Shown here: piece by piece, positions 36,072 to 45,134 of the stretch
How the letters are laid out: each line of letters begins with the position of its first letter
Position numbering within the stretch: position 1 is the stretch's first letter
NCBI GenBank assembly: GCA_012841375.1
Contig: DUUV01000078.1
Location: 1 to 54,882 of the forward strand
From: Candidatus Fermentithermobacillaceae bacterium
GTDB lineage: Bacteria > Bacillota > Sulfobacillia > Fermentithermobacillales > Fermentithermobacillaceae
DNA: 54,882 nt
Direction: 5' to 3'
Translations under genes and position numbers: made by a program
The notes under the pieces: generated by a model
What the model saw: only the letters and a program-made list of their open reading frames with translations
Databases searched by the model: none
Told to the model about the DNA's origin: nothing

Positions 36072-37862
36072 ATGACTAGAACCGCGATTTCACGATTGGG
36101 CGGGGCGAAGATGAAGTCCCCCTTCGGATCCCTTGTCTGGACACAGATGAAGATGGCCTATGGCACCAAGGGAATGGCCGAAAAACTGGGGCTCGGCAAG
36201 AAAGACAGGTACGCTTATATCTACTTCCTCCTTATCGCCCTGGCCTTTGTCCCGTTGGTGGGCCAGATCTACACTCTGGCCAAGGCAATAGCGGCTCAGT
36301 CCATCGCCATCAACCAGCCGGGGCTTCCGGCCGTACTGGCCGTGGCCGCAGGTCAATTCCTTGTGTTCTTCCTCGGAGTGAGCTCGGTCATGTCGGTTCT
36401 CTACTACGCCAACGACATTGAGACCCTTCTGGCCATGCCGCTGGCTCCGTGGCAGATCATGCTGTCCAAGATGACTGTGGCTTATGTCGCCGAGCTCCTC
36501 ATTGGGTTGCTCATTACGGGTCCATTCCTGGTTGCCCTGGGCGTTCAGATCGCCGTACCTGAGTTTTGGTTGTATACGGTCCTCATTGAACTCGCGATTC
36601 CGGCCATACCCCTTGCTCTGTCTCTCTTGGCCACAGTCCTCATCATGCGGTTCACCAGGGGTTCCCGGAAACGGGATATGTTCCGCGTCGTCTTGGGCCT
36701 CGTCTTCTTCACCGTCATCATGGGGCTCAACTACCTGAACTCGACAATGGCGGTCAAGGGGCCCGAGGAGGCCATGAGGATGCTTATGGAGCGGAACGGC
36801 CTGCTCCAGGCTGCCGCAGGGTATTACCCGCCCCTCAAGTGGGCGGCCCGGGCGCTTACATCTGACACGCCTCTTGAGAGGCTTGGTGGAATGCTCTTGT
36901 TCTGCGGGGTGTCCTTTGGCGTTCTGGGCGGCATAGCCGCCGTCTCTCAGAAGTGGTTCCTCGGAGGGTACACCACGGATGTCGCCTCTTCACGCGCCGC
37001 GGTCGGGAGGCGTCCCGGTCTCTTTCGGCGTCAAGGCGCCCCTTCGGGTGGAGATGAGGCCGGGGAGGTCGGAGTTGCCGGTACTTCCCGGGATCATGCC
37101 GCCGCCGTTTCGTCGGCCTTCCGGGCGAGGCGACCTTCGTTCGCCGTGGCGCTCCGCGACCACTATATGCTTGTGAGGACTCCGAACTTCCTGCTTACCG
37201 TGCTCATCAACCTTGTGGTGTTTCCGATGATCATCACCCTGAGCGCCGTCACCAGCCAGGGCCAGATCCCTTATCTTGTAGGCGGGGCGACGGGATACGC
37301 GCTGGATATCATGACTCTCGTCATCGTCGCGATCCACGGGCTTATTGTCGCAGGCAACCAGGTGGCGTCAACGGCGATTTCCCGCGAAGGACGGGCGTTT
37401 TGGGCCAGCAAGATGATCCCGGTGTCGCCCCGAGACCAGTTCAAGGGGAAGATGGGCTACAGTCTGGGCTTTGCGATGTTGCAGCTTATCATCCTGCTGG
37501 CAAGTTGCGCTCTGATCCTCAAGGTCGACGCCTTGCATCTCGGCCTTATCGCGGCCCTGGGGATTCTGGTTTCGGTGCCGGTCACGGCGATAGCCATGAT
37601 GAATGACCTGTACAAGCCCAAACTGACCTGGGAAGACCCTCATCAGGCAATGAAGGGCAACTTCGGGACGCTCATAGCCATGTTGTTCGCCGGGGCGTAC
37701 TTGGCTGCGCTCGGCTTTGCCGTGAAAGTGATGCTGTCGTCGGGCCTGTCCGTGAATGCCGTATACATGATAGCTGCCGCTTCTCTACTTTCGTCCGCCG
37801 TCATCCTCGTGAAGATCGCGTTTTCGTGGGCCGAGAAACGTTATGCCGAACTTGAGGTGTAG
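36072..37862 (+). CDS. ABC transporter permease (large exporter type)
   Basis: About 596 residues with many hydrophobic segments: roughly six helices in the N-terminal half (for example LLIALAFVPLVGQIYTLAKA and VLAVAAGQFLVFFLGVSSV), a hydrophilic linker around residues 310-355, and further helices to the C terminus (AVILVKIAFSW). It partners the preceding ATPase. The frame begins at GTG 36063, but ATG 36072 has GGAGGG eight bases upstream and is preferred. The family is uncharacterised; export of a drug, lipid or peptide are all possible. Confidence 0.85.
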   Translation: MTRTAISRLGGAKMKSPFGSLVWTQMKMAYGTKGMAEKLGLGKKDRYAYIYFLLIALAFVPLVGQIYTLAKAIAAQSIAINQPGLPAVLAVAAGQFLVFFLGVSSVMSVLYYANDIETLLAMPLAPWQIMLSKMTVAYVAELLIGLLITGPFLVALGVQIAVPEFWLYTVLIELAIPAIPLALSLLATVLIMRFTRGSRKRDMFRVVLGLVFFTVIMGLNYLNSTMAVKGPEEAMRMLMERNGLLQAAAGYYPPLKWAARALTSDTPLERLGGMLLFCGVSFGVLGGIAAVSQKWFLGGYTTDVASSRAAVGRRPGLFRRQGAPSGGDEAGEVGVAGTSRDHAAAVSSAFRARRPSFAVALRDHYMLVRTPNFLLTVLINLVVFPMIITLSAVTSQGQIPYLVGGATGYALDIMTLVIVAIHGLIVAGNQVASTAISREGRAFWASKMIPVSPRDQFKGKMGYSLGFAMLQLIILLASCALILKVDALHLGLIAALGILVSVPVTAIAMMNDLYKPKLTWEDPHQAMKGNFGTLIAMLFAGAYLAALGFAVKVMLSSGLSVNAVYMIAAASLLSSAVILVKIAFSWAEKRYAELEV

Positions 37863-37923
37863 GACGAAGCATGTGGCCCGCGGCACGGCATATTGAACTG
37901 GATATATAGGGGGAAGAGATACC

Positions 37924-39123
37924 GTGCGTGAAGCTGCCAAGACCATAGAGAACCAGATCATCGCTTGGAGAAGAGAGATCCATCGACATCCGGAGATCGG
38001 GCTGGAAACGACTAGGACTGCCGCGCTGGTATCGTCTGCCCTAAAGGAAATGGGCATCGAGGTGCGGGAGGGAGTTGGAGGGCATGGAGTGGTGGGACTC
38101 CTTCGAGGAGAAGGGTCCCCTGGTCAAGAGGATTCAGGCGGCCGGGCCCGCACCATCGCCCTGAGAGCCGATATGGACGCCTTGCCCGTGCAAGAGGAGA
38201 CCGGTCACCCGTACGCTTCCGAGGTGCCGGGCCTTATGCATGCCTGCGGACACGACGGTCACGTAGCCATGCTGCTGGGGGCGGCCAAGATCTTGTCCGG
38301 CATGAGGAATAGTCTCAAGGGGAACGTGAAATTCATCTTCCAGCCTGGAGAAGAGGGCCCCGGCGGCGCACGGCCTATGATTGATGACCGTGCCTTGGAG
38401 GATCCGCGTCCTCAAGCCATAGTCGGGGCTCATCTCGGCAGCTTGTGGAACGTGGCACACGGCAAAGTAGGGTTCCGGGCAGGACCTCTGATGGCCGCGA
38501 CCGACCGGTTTGATGTGCTCGTGCAGGGTATGGGCGGCCACGGGGCTGCCCCTCATACGTCGGTTGACCCGGTGGTGGTCGCCTCGCACATCGTGGTGGC
38601 TTTACAGACTATAGTCTCCCGCGAGATCAACCCGACCGAGCCTGCCGTTGTCACCGTTGGCGTGATTGAGGCCGGCTCGGCCAACAACATTATCCCCGAT
38701 AAATGTGTGATGAAAGGCACCGTCCGGTATATGAACAAGGACTTGGGTCCCTTTGTGTCCCGGCGGATCAAAGAGATCGCCGAAAGCATGGCCTCCGGCA
38801 TGAGGGCTGAAGCCACCGTACAGTATCACTTCGGCTATCCGCCGCTCGTGAACGACGCCGAGATCACGGAAAGGGTGAAGATGTCCGCAGCCAAGGTTGT
38901 CGGGGCAGAGAACATCGTAGTCGCGGGCCAGACCATGGGCGCCGAGGACATGTCCTACTATCTCGATAAAGTCCCCGGGACGTTCTTCGCCATCGGAAGT
39001 TCCAGCGAGGCCAAGGGCATCGTGTATCCGAATCATCACCCCAAGTTTGACATCGACGAGGATGTCCTCCACTTGGGTTCCGCCATCTTCGTTCAGGCAT
39101 GCCTTGATTTTCTGGGCGGTTGA
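37924..39123 (+). CDS. M20D amidohydrolase (IAA-amino acid/hippurate hydrolase type)
   Basis: Metal-dependent hydrolase of N-acyl amino acids or related amides. The motifs are WRREIHRHPEIGLET, LRADMDALPVQEETG, HACGHDGHVAMLLG with metal-ligand Cys and His residues, FIFQPGEEGPGGA with the catalytic Glu pair, and AEDMSYYLDKVPGTFFAIG near the C terminus. Its 399 residues are typical. GTG start with GGGGGAAGAG upstream. The neighbouring gene is a second M20-fold amidase, suggesting a shared role in amide salvage. Exact substrate unknown. Confidence 0.92.
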   Translation: MREAAKTIENQIIAWRREIHRHPEIGLETTRTAALVSSALKEMGIEVREGVGGHGVVGLLRGEGSPGQEDSGGRARTIALRADMDALPVQEETGHPYASEVPGLMHACGHDGHVAMLLGAAKILSGMRNSLKGNVKFIFQPGEEGPGGARPMIDDRALEDPRPQAIVGAHLGSLWNVAHGKVGFRAGPLMAATDRFDVLVQGMGGHGAAPHTSVDPVVVASHIVVALQTIVSREINPTEPAVVTVGVIEAGSANNIIPDKCVMKGTVRYMNKDLGPFVSRRIKEIAESMASGMRAEATVQYHFGYPPLVNDAEITERVKMSAAKVVGAENIVVAGQTMGAEDMSYYLDKVPGTFFAIGSSSEAKGIVYPNHHPKFDIDEDVLHLGSAIFVQACLDFLGG

Positions 39124-39174
39124 CGCAACATGTAACCGGCTTTGCCCTTCCAGAGCCGGCGAGGAGGGATTGAA

Positions 39175-40464
39175 TTGACCCAGCCAACTGATCGTGAACC
39201 AGACCCCCGCACACTCCGGGTTAACGTCGACCGGCTGTGGGATGATCTCCACCGCCTCTCCGAGATAGGCCGCGGCGACAGGGGGATCTCTCGATTGGCT
39301 TTCAGCCCTCAGGATATGGAAGCGCGGCAGTGGCTCCTCCGAAGGTTTGAGGCGGCAGGGATCCCCGCGCGGATGGATTCTTACGGCAACGTCTTCGGCC
39401 GGTTGGGAGGAGTTCAGGAGGGGGATCTGGGCGAGCGTTCGCCCGGAGCCGCACCGGTCCTAATGATAGGTTCTCACGTGGACACAGTGCCGGAAGGCGG
39501 GATGTTCGACGGAGCTCTAGGCGTTTTGGCCGGTCTGGAGTGTCTCAGGACCCTCAAAGAGTCAGGCGTGCGACTTCCGTTTGCCGTCGACGTGGCCGCC
39601 TTTTCCAACGAGGAAGGGGCTCGACTGGGTCCGGGGACGTTCGGCTCTAGAGTCCTGTTGGAAGGCATTTCCGACGACGAGTGGATGAAAGTGAGTCCGG
39701 TACTCAAAGAGGCAGGTCTCGGCCACGGAGTAGAGGGAGGTCCGTCCCTTGACCCCGCTCATTTGCGGGCGTACCTCGAGCTTCATGTGGAGCAAGGCGG
39801 AGTGTTGGACGCTTCCGGCGAGGACATTGGGGTTGTTCAGGGGATTGTCTGCATCAAGTTGTTCTACGTCACCTTCAAAGGAGTACCGAACCATGCCGGT
39901 ACCACCCCTATGGGGCACCGGAAAGACGCGTTGCTCGGCGCGGCGGAGCTTGTCCTTAGTGTACCTAAGGTCGTCCGCGAGGTTGGTTCTCCCATCACGG
40001 TAGGCACTTCCGGACAGATCAGAGTTTCACCGGGTGGAAGGAATATCATCCCTGGTGAAGCGGAGATTAGCATCGAAGTCCGCGATCTTGATGACGAAGT
40101 AGCCTCGCGCGTGGTTGAGTCGCTTAGGAACAAGGCTTCTGAGATAGCCTCGTCCCGCGGGCTCCGGGTTGAGATGAGCAGGGTAGCATCGACCGCCGGT
40201 GCCGGGATGGCGCCGGAGATTCAGGACATAATCGAGCGTGAAGCCGCGGCGTTGGGTCTATCCACCCGCAGGATGCCTTCAGGCGCCGGACACGATGCCA
40301 TGACCTTTGGGAACAAGGTTCCTTCGGGCATGATCTTCGTCCCCAGCCGGGGAGGTATTAGCCATAGCCCGGAGGAGTGGACATCCAAGGAGCATTGCGG
40401 AAACGGGGCGCAGGTCCTTCTGAGGACTGTGTTGGCCTTGGCGGCAGGTAGGACCGGCCGGTAG
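39175..40464 (+). CDS. Zn-dependent hydantoinase/carbamoylase family amidase
   Basis: M20-fold amidase of about 429 residues, like N-carbamoyl-L-amino acid hydrolase, ureidoglycolate amidohydrolase or beta-ureidopropionase. Metal-site segments are GSHVDTVPEGGMFDGALGV, AFSNEEGARLGPGTFGSR and ELHVEQGGVLD. VPNHAGTTPMGHRKDALLGA and GAGHDAMTF complete the family pattern. The start is TTG 39175 (GAGGAGGG upstream) rather than the open frame to 39142. The gene follows the M20D gene by 51 bases. A role in pyrimidine or purine catabolism or carbamoyl-amino acid use is possible, but no hydantoinase gene is adjacent. Confidence 0.9.
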   Translation: MTQPTDREPDPRTLRVNVDRLWDDLHRLSEIGRGDRGISRLAFSPQDMEARQWLLRRFEAAGIPARMDSYGNVFGRLGGVQEGDLGERSPGAAPVLMIGSHVDTVPEGGMFDGALGVLAGLECLRTLKESGVRLPFAVDVAAFSNEEGARLGPGTFGSRVLLEGISDDEWMKVSPVLKEAGLGHGVEGGPSLDPAHLRAYLELHVEQGGVLDASGEDIGVVQGIVCIKLFYVTFKGVPNHAGTTPMGHRKDALLGAAELVLSVPKVVREVGSPITVGTSGQIRVSPGGRNIIPGEAEISIEVRDLDDEVASRVVESLRNKASEIASSRGLRVEMSRVASTAGAGMAPEIQDIIEREAAALGLSTRRMPSGAGHDAMTFGNKVPSGMIFVPSRGGISHSPEEWTSKEHCGNGAQVLLRTVLALAAGRTGR

Positions 40465-40499
40465 GGCTGCCTTCCACCATGCGCTACGCCGGCTCTCAT

Positions 40500-41909
40500 C
40501 TATACGGGATACCCGGCCGCTTCGCCGATGATCTTCACCAAGGACACCAAGTCTTGTACTTCTTTCCTCAGCCGTTCCGGGTCTAGAGGAAGGTCAAGTG
40601 CCTGCTTGAGGGTGTGCCTGGGGATGCCGATCACGATTCCGGCGTCAACTACCGAGATGCTTGTGACTCCCATCCTCTTCAGGCCTTCGCGCAGAAGGTG
40701 AGTCCCCGCCGCCGCGTCCTCTGCAGAGAACACGGGGAAGCCCATGGAGTCATTCCAGGTGTCCTCGTAGTTTATCTCTACCGAGAGCGTGGCGTAGTTC
40801 TTCATGAACCGGAGGGCTCTCTTGAAATCATCGTTGAGATGGGCGAACTCGGAGGTGGCGATGTCGTATATCCTGTCCACGACTCTCCCGAAGCGCTCGG
40901 GATTGTGCCGGGTTTCGTTCATAAGGCCCAGCATGTCCCGCAGGGTGTCCTTACCGGGGAGGACGGGTGGGGCCACATGCATTCCGGAAGTCGCTTTTCC
41001 GGCCCTATGGCCTGCGGCTCCGGCCAGTTGGAGGATGGGGAGGACAAGCTCCTCAACTCCGATCACCAACCCGGGACCTCCGGGGCCGAACGGTCCGAAG
41101 ACGGCGGCAGATATCATGGCTTTGCCGAGGTCAGGGCCGAGAAACGGGATCCCGGGGCTGTTGTCTATTATAAAGGGCACGTCGTACTCGGCTGCCATCT
41201 CCCCCAAACCCACGTGAAGCTCAGGCAGTCCGTCGTCATTGGCTTCGGTGAAGCCGCATCCCGGCACGGAGGTACCTAAGGCGAAAATCGCCGCCAGATG
41301 GGGGAGGCACGCTTCGGCCGTGGCAGCCACGGCTTCGAGCGATGGCTCCGCTTGGGCTTTGGCCACCATCGCCACCGGTCCCGGCACGATGCCGTGATAT
41401 GAATACGACGCGCCCACAAGCGGCACAACCGCGGCAGCAAGGTCGGACGAGGCGGCATCGGCATTACCGTGGGAGCGGAACTCAGGCAGCAGGCTGTACT
41501 TGGGCGGCAGGGGGCGAGACTCCGCAAAGAGCTCCGACGGCTTCTGGCGAGGGACGACGGCCACGCCGGATGCCCTCAGCCTTCCTTTGTGCTCCCGGAT
41601 CGTCCTGTCGGGTACGGCTATCGCCCGGCAGAGGGCCAGTCCCGCACTCGTTGAACCTATGGGGCAAGCGTCGTACGAATCGCCGTATGTGTCTTTCACG
41701 AGTTCGCGTATACGACCGATAAGATCCTGGATATCCGCCGGATCGTCGTCGGAAAGACGAGACGGCTCAGACATTGACACTGCCTCCGGAGGGCGAAGAG
41801 GGGCGTTAGGTGCCCCTTCGCCAGCCGCCCCCTGGGCCTTGTCGAGAATGGTCCGCGCCGCCTTCGCCAGACTTTCGTACATACGGAACCTGTATTTCTC
41901 CCGCGCCAT
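40500..41909 (-). CDS. Uncharacterised protein, possibly a fold-type-I PLP enzyme homologue without its lysine
   Basis: 469 residues with no confident family. The middle looks like the large domain of SelA/aminotransferase-type PLP enzymes: VPFIIDNSPG would hold the PLP-nitrogen aspartate, and ISAAVFGPFGPGGPGLVIG has the spacing of the lysine loop (for SelA roughly FSGDK..GGP.AG.IVG), but with Phe where the Schiff-base Lys is expected. SYHGIVPGPV and GSTSAGLALCRA fit other parts of the fold. If so, this may be a non-PLP or regulatory homologue. The frame starts at 41918; I prefer ATG 41909 because GGAGGG then has normal spacing. A Pro/Ala-rich linker lies near residues 30-50. Convergent with the amidase gene. 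Confidence 0.6.
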   Translation of the reverse strand: MAREKYRFRMYESLAKAARTILDKAQGAAGEGAPNAPLRPPEAVSMSEPSRLSDDDPADIQDLIGRIRELVKDTYGDSYDACPIGSTSAGLALCRAIAVPDRTIREHKGRLRASGVAVVPRQKPSELFAESRPLPPKYSLLPEFRSHGNADAASSDLAAAVVPLVGASYSYHGIVPGPVAMVAKAQAEPSLEAVAATAEACLPHLAAIFALGTSVPGCGFTEANDDGLPELHVGLGEMAAEYDVPFIIDNSPGIPFLGPDLGKAMISAAVFGPFGPGGPGLVIGVEELVLPILQLAGAAGHRAGKATSGMHVAPPVLPGKDTLRDMLGLMNETRHNPERFGRVVDRIYDIATSEFAHLNDDFKRALRFMKNYATLSVEINYEDTWNDSMGFPVFSAEDAAAGTHLLREGLKRMGVTSISVVDAGIVIGIPRHTLKQALDLPLDPERLRKEVQDLVSLVKIIGEAAGYPV

Positions 41910-41998
41910 CCGGGTCATCCCTCCGCCGAGTCCTCTACGGGCGATTGTTCCCCCATGATGGGCAGGGGATACTGTCGAGAGTCGGAGGCGCTATCCAC

Positions 41999-42463
41999 CT
42001 AATCGCTGATTCCGAAGCTGCCCCAGAATTCCTTGAAGTCGGCCTCGGCCTTGCGGAATGTCGCCTCGCGCTCATCGAATTCGGCTTGGGTGATCTCTCC
42101 GTCGCGGAGCCGGTACTTGGCCAGTTCGAAATCGGCTTTCTTCGCCAGATACTCCTGCTTCATCAGGGTACCTTCGATGGCTCCGGTCCAGTTGTTCATG
42201 GCCATCGCCGCCTCGCCGGTGGCAGTGGATGATTCCCTGATCTGGTCTACTCGCCGGAGGGCGTTCTCAAGGGAGAACCGCTCATTAAAGGTGTGCTCCG
42301 CTGGCTCATCCGGATGGACCGGCTCCAGGCTTCCGAGAATGGAGGGTTCAGGCTGGATGGGCTCCCTTGGCTCCGCTTCTTGCCGGCATCCAACGGCCCA
42401 GAGCGCCAGCGCCATTGCCACGAGAGAGATTACGACTACAGTCCTGTTCTTCATCTTGGTCAT
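41999..42463 (-). CDS. Small lipoprotein with SHOCT-like C terminus
   Basis: 154 residues. The N terminus is a lipoprotein signal (MTKMKNR, then hydrophobic TVVVISLVAMALALWAVGC, with Cys as the likely lipidation site). An acidic Pro/Glu-rich linker follows, then a helical C-terminal half ending in LRDGEITQAEFDEREATF, reminiscent of short SHOCT-type modules (GxIT..EF). AGGAGGAGG precedes the ATG. Function unknown; a membrane-anchored extracytoplasmic protein is the safe description. Confidence 0.75.
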   Translation of the reverse strand: MTKMKNRTVVVISLVAMALALWAVGCRQEAEPREPIQPEPSILGSLEPVHPDEPAEHTFNERFSLENALRRVDQIRESSTATGEAAMAMNNWTGAIEGTLMKQEYLAKKADFELAKYRLRDGEITQAEFDEREATFRKAEADFKEFWGSFGISD

Positions 42464-42543
42464 AGCTGTGACCTCCTCCTAATCAAGACCCTAGATCTAG
42501 ACCTAATTCGGACAAAATGAGTTCCGGAGCTCCCCTTAGGGGA

Positions 42544-42571
42544 TTGTGTTCATTCCCGTCTATGTCATACT
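42544..42571 (+). promoter_or_regulatory. Candidate promoter giving a leaderless ECF S-component transcript
   Basis: TTGTGT (42544-42549) and CATACT (42566-42571) are 16 bases apart, and the ATG of the next gene begins six bases after the -10 box. There is no SD before this ATG, so a leaderless mRNA is plausible. A perfect CTAGATCTAG palindrome (42491-42500) lies in the same divergent intergenic region. Confidence 0.4.
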
Positions 42572-42577
42572 AGACGC

Positions 42578-43075
42578 ATGAGAAAACTCGTGCTGACCGG
42601 CCTATTTACAGCGATGGGGATTGTACTCCCCATGGGGTTCCACGCTGTCGGTATGGGAAGGACTTTCCTTCCGATGCACATCCCGGTGCTCCTCGCCGGA
42701 ATCTACGTGGGTTGGAGAAGCGGTTTGGCCGTGGGCGTGGCCACGCCGGCTCTCTCTGGGCTGCTCACGGGGATGCCGCCCTTTGTGCCCCCTACGGCGT
42801 TTGCCATGATGGTCGAACTCCCTGTGTACGGCGTACTGGTCGCTCTCTTCTACAGGCGGATGAGACTACACCCGGCGTGGGCCGTCACACTTGCGGCGTT
42901 GGCAGGGAGAGTCGTGTACGGACTTATCGGCTACTCGGTGTTTCCTCTCATGGGACTTCCCGGGGTTTCGCCGCTGTACCCTGTTACCGCAGGACTCGCG
43001 GCCTCGATCCCAGGGGTTCTCCTGCAGATAGTGTTGGTCCCGGTAATAGTGATTCGCCTGAAGCCGGCTGAGTGA
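42578..43075 (+). CDS. ECF transporter S component family membrane protein
   Basis: 165 very hydrophobic residues with about five or six helices. The layout MHIPVLLAGIYVGWRSGLAVGVATPALSGLLTGMPP is typical of substrate-binding S components of energy-coupling-factor transporters. It would work with shared EcfA/A'/T modules, which are not in this window. Vitamin specificity cannot be inferred. The BioY gene 2 kb downstream is a second S component. No SD precedes the start. Confidence 0.75.
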   Translation: MRKLVLTGLFTAMGIVLPMGFHAVGMGRTFLPMHIPVLLAGIYVGWRSGLAVGVATPALSGLLTGMPPFVPPTAFAMMVELPVYGVLVALFYRRMRLHPAWAVTLAALAGRVVYGLIGYSVFPLMGLPGVSPLYPVTAGLAASIPGVLLQIVLVPVIVIRLKPAE

Positions 43076-43163
43076 GATACCGTTCCGCTACAATGCTTCT
43101 CCGCGGGCGCTCTTGGAGTGTCCCCGCAGTTAACCCTAACGATTTCCGCTCCGGTCGCCGATG

Positions 43164-43190
43164 TAAAGAATAGACAAGGCCTCTCGATGG
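43164..43190 (+). promoter_or_regulatory. Weak sigma-D (SigD)-like element upstream of fapA
   Basis: TAAA (43164-43167) followed after 15 bases by CTCGATGG partly matches the flagellar-type consensus TAAA-N15-GCCGATAT. The 206-base region 43076-43281 contains no gene and no better promoter that I can see. Confidence 0.2.
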
Positions 43191-43281
43191 TTTTAGCCTG
43201 CCGGTTGTGCTCTGTGACATCCGGTGATTGTTCTGCCGGAGCAGGGACTTTTCATGTTCTCGGTGCTCGAGGGGGATGCGC

Positions 43282-45081
43282 ATGTCAAGAGAACAAGGTG
43301 ACGTGAACGGGCTCGCCTGGGTAAAAGACGGAAAGGTTTTCGTTCAAGACCCCAAGCCCGGCGGTGAACCCGCGTCGATTCTACCTCATAAGGATATCGA
43401 TATCTTCATCTCGGGCCGCAGGATATCCGGGGAGGAGCCGTTGACATCTTCATCCGATGTTCAGGTGCGTTTGCCCTCTCAAGACCCCGCAGTCACGTAC
43501 TCTGTGGAGATCCAGAAGGGCGGTCTGGAGGCCCAGGCAAGGATCGAGGTCCGCGAAGGGTCTAAGTCCCATCTGATTGATACGCCTCCCGCGAGGCGCC
43601 TGGTGCTCAAGTACGAATCTGAGCCGGTGACGGTTGCCCCCGACCGTGACCGGCTTCTTCAGGTCTTGCGTGAAGCAGGCGTCGAGTTCGGAATTGACCG
43701 GGAAGCCATAGAGGCGTGTTGCGAAAGGCCGAGCCGCCGGCCGTTCGTTGCCGCTCGGGGAGACCCGCCTGTGCCGGGCAAGGACGGTGAGATAAAGTTC
43801 CTGGTGCCTCTCGAGCGGGTTGTGGACTTGCCGGCCGACCTCCTGCAGGTCGACTTCCGGGACGTAACTAAGTTTCCCGATGTAAAGCAAGGGCAGACCA
43901 TCGCCGTGAAGACCCCGCCTGTGCCGGGGAGCCCTGGAAAGTCGGTCACCGGCATCCACCTTCCGGCTCATCCTCCGCGAGACCCCAGGTTCAGGGCCGG
44001 AAAAGGAGTGGAAATCCAGGAGCGCGACGGCGGACTACTCATGGCCGTAGCGACCGTGTCCGGCTACCCCATGTTTGCCGAGGACTCAGGGACCGTAAGC
44101 GTGGACCCTGTTTTTACCCATAGGGGCGACGTGGATATGTCGTCGGGCAACATCAGGACATCGGGAAGCGTCAGCATCTTGGGACAGGTCACCGAAGGTA
44201 TGCGGGTCGAGTCCGAAGGGAATCAGGAGATCTCGGGCGCCGTCACCGAGGCCACCGTGAAGGCCTGGGGCAGCATCAGGATCAGCGGCAATGTCTTCAA
44301 GTCCACAGTGACGGCGGGAAAAGATTCCACTTGGATACGATGCATGGATACTCTCCTCCGCAGCGTAGAGGAGCGAGCCGAGTCTATCCTTTCCATTGAA
44401 CAGATACACGGGGAAGCTTTGGAGAGAAAAGATAGAGGAGAGCCTGCTCTTGGCGACGATGCCATCCTTGACGAGAGCGCCCAGGTTGAGCGGTTCCGGA
44501 ACTTGGCACTCGCCGTGTCCGCCCTCCTCAAAGAAAACATCAAGGCGTTTCCTGCAGACATAGCGGAGCAGGTCCGGCAAACCAGGCAGATGCTGTCCGC
44601 TTTTGGCGCCAGTATCTTTGAGAGGGCTCGGGGCATCTCCGACTTGCTCATAGATGCGCGGGATTACATAGATGCAGAGCTGCTCCAAGGAAAATCAGAC
44701 GTCATCCTTCCCTACGCCCAGAGTTCAACCATCGAAGCCTCACGGGATATCACCATCACGGGGCAGGGAGCTTTCTACTGCCAACTCCTCGCCGGAAGAG
44801 CCGTCAAGACAAGCGGTTCCCCCGGATTGGTGAGAAGCGGCGAGGCAAGGGCTAGGGAACTCATCCAGGTGAATGCAGCCGGCGGCCAGGGCGCCGCGCC
44901 CACAGTCCTGGTCGTGTCGCCGGGCGGGCAAATTCTGGCCAATACCATATATCCGAATACGGTGCTCACTATCGGTCACTTGAGTTTCAGGACCGAAGAC
45001 ACGCTAAGGGCGGTCAAGGCCAGCCTCGTTGAGAACCGGCTTGTGGTCGCCACCGCGAATGGGCCTATCGAAGTTGACTGA
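43282..45081 (+). CDS. FapA/DUF342 family polymer-forming protein
   Basis: About 599 residues. The central part has the DUF342 beta-helix pattern (PPVPGKDGEIKF, then DVKQGQTIAVKTPPVPGSPGKSVTG, GYPMFAEDSGTVSVDPVF, and the glycine-rich turns SSGNIRTSGSVSILGQV and AWGSIRISGNVFKSTVTAG). A coiled-coil-like segment near residues 370-470 follows, then more beta repeats (ASRDITITGQGAFYCQLLAG). Members of this family are linked to cell envelope, flagella or c-di-GMP-related processes, but their role is not well defined. The start is ATG 43282, where GAGGGGG is properly spaced; the frame is open from 43228. Confidence 0.85.
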   Translation: MSREQGDVNGLAWVKDGKVFVQDPKPGGEPASILPHKDIDIFISGRRISGEEPLTSSSDVQVRLPSQDPAVTYSVEIQKGGLEAQARIEVREGSKSHLIDTPPARRLVLKYESEPVTVAPDRDRLLQVLREAGVEFGIDREAIEACCERPSRRPFVAARGDPPVPGKDGEIKFLVPLERVVDLPADLLQVDFRDVTKFPDVKQGQTIAVKTPPVPGSPGKSVTGIHLPAHPPRDPRFRAGKGVEIQERDGGLLMAVATVSGYPMFAEDSGTVSVDPVFTHRGDVDMSSGNIRTSGSVSILGQVTEGMRVESEGNQEISGAVTEATVKAWGSIRISGNVFKSTVTAGKDSTWIRCMDTLLRSVEERAESILSIEQIHGEALERKDRGEPALGDDAILDESAQVERFRNLALAVSALLKENIKAFPADIAEQVRQTRQMLSAFGASIFERARGISDLLIDARDYIDAELLQGKSDVILPYAQSSTIEASRDITITGQGAFYCQLLAGRAVKTSGSPGLVRSGEARARELIQVNAAGGQGAAPTVLVVSPGGQILANTIYPNTVLTIGHLSFRTEDTLRAVKASLVENRLVVATANGPIEVD

Positions 45082-45134
45082 TAGAGTCACTGCCGGCCCG
45101 GTTGACAACCGTCCCGGTGCTCCTACTCGCCTCC

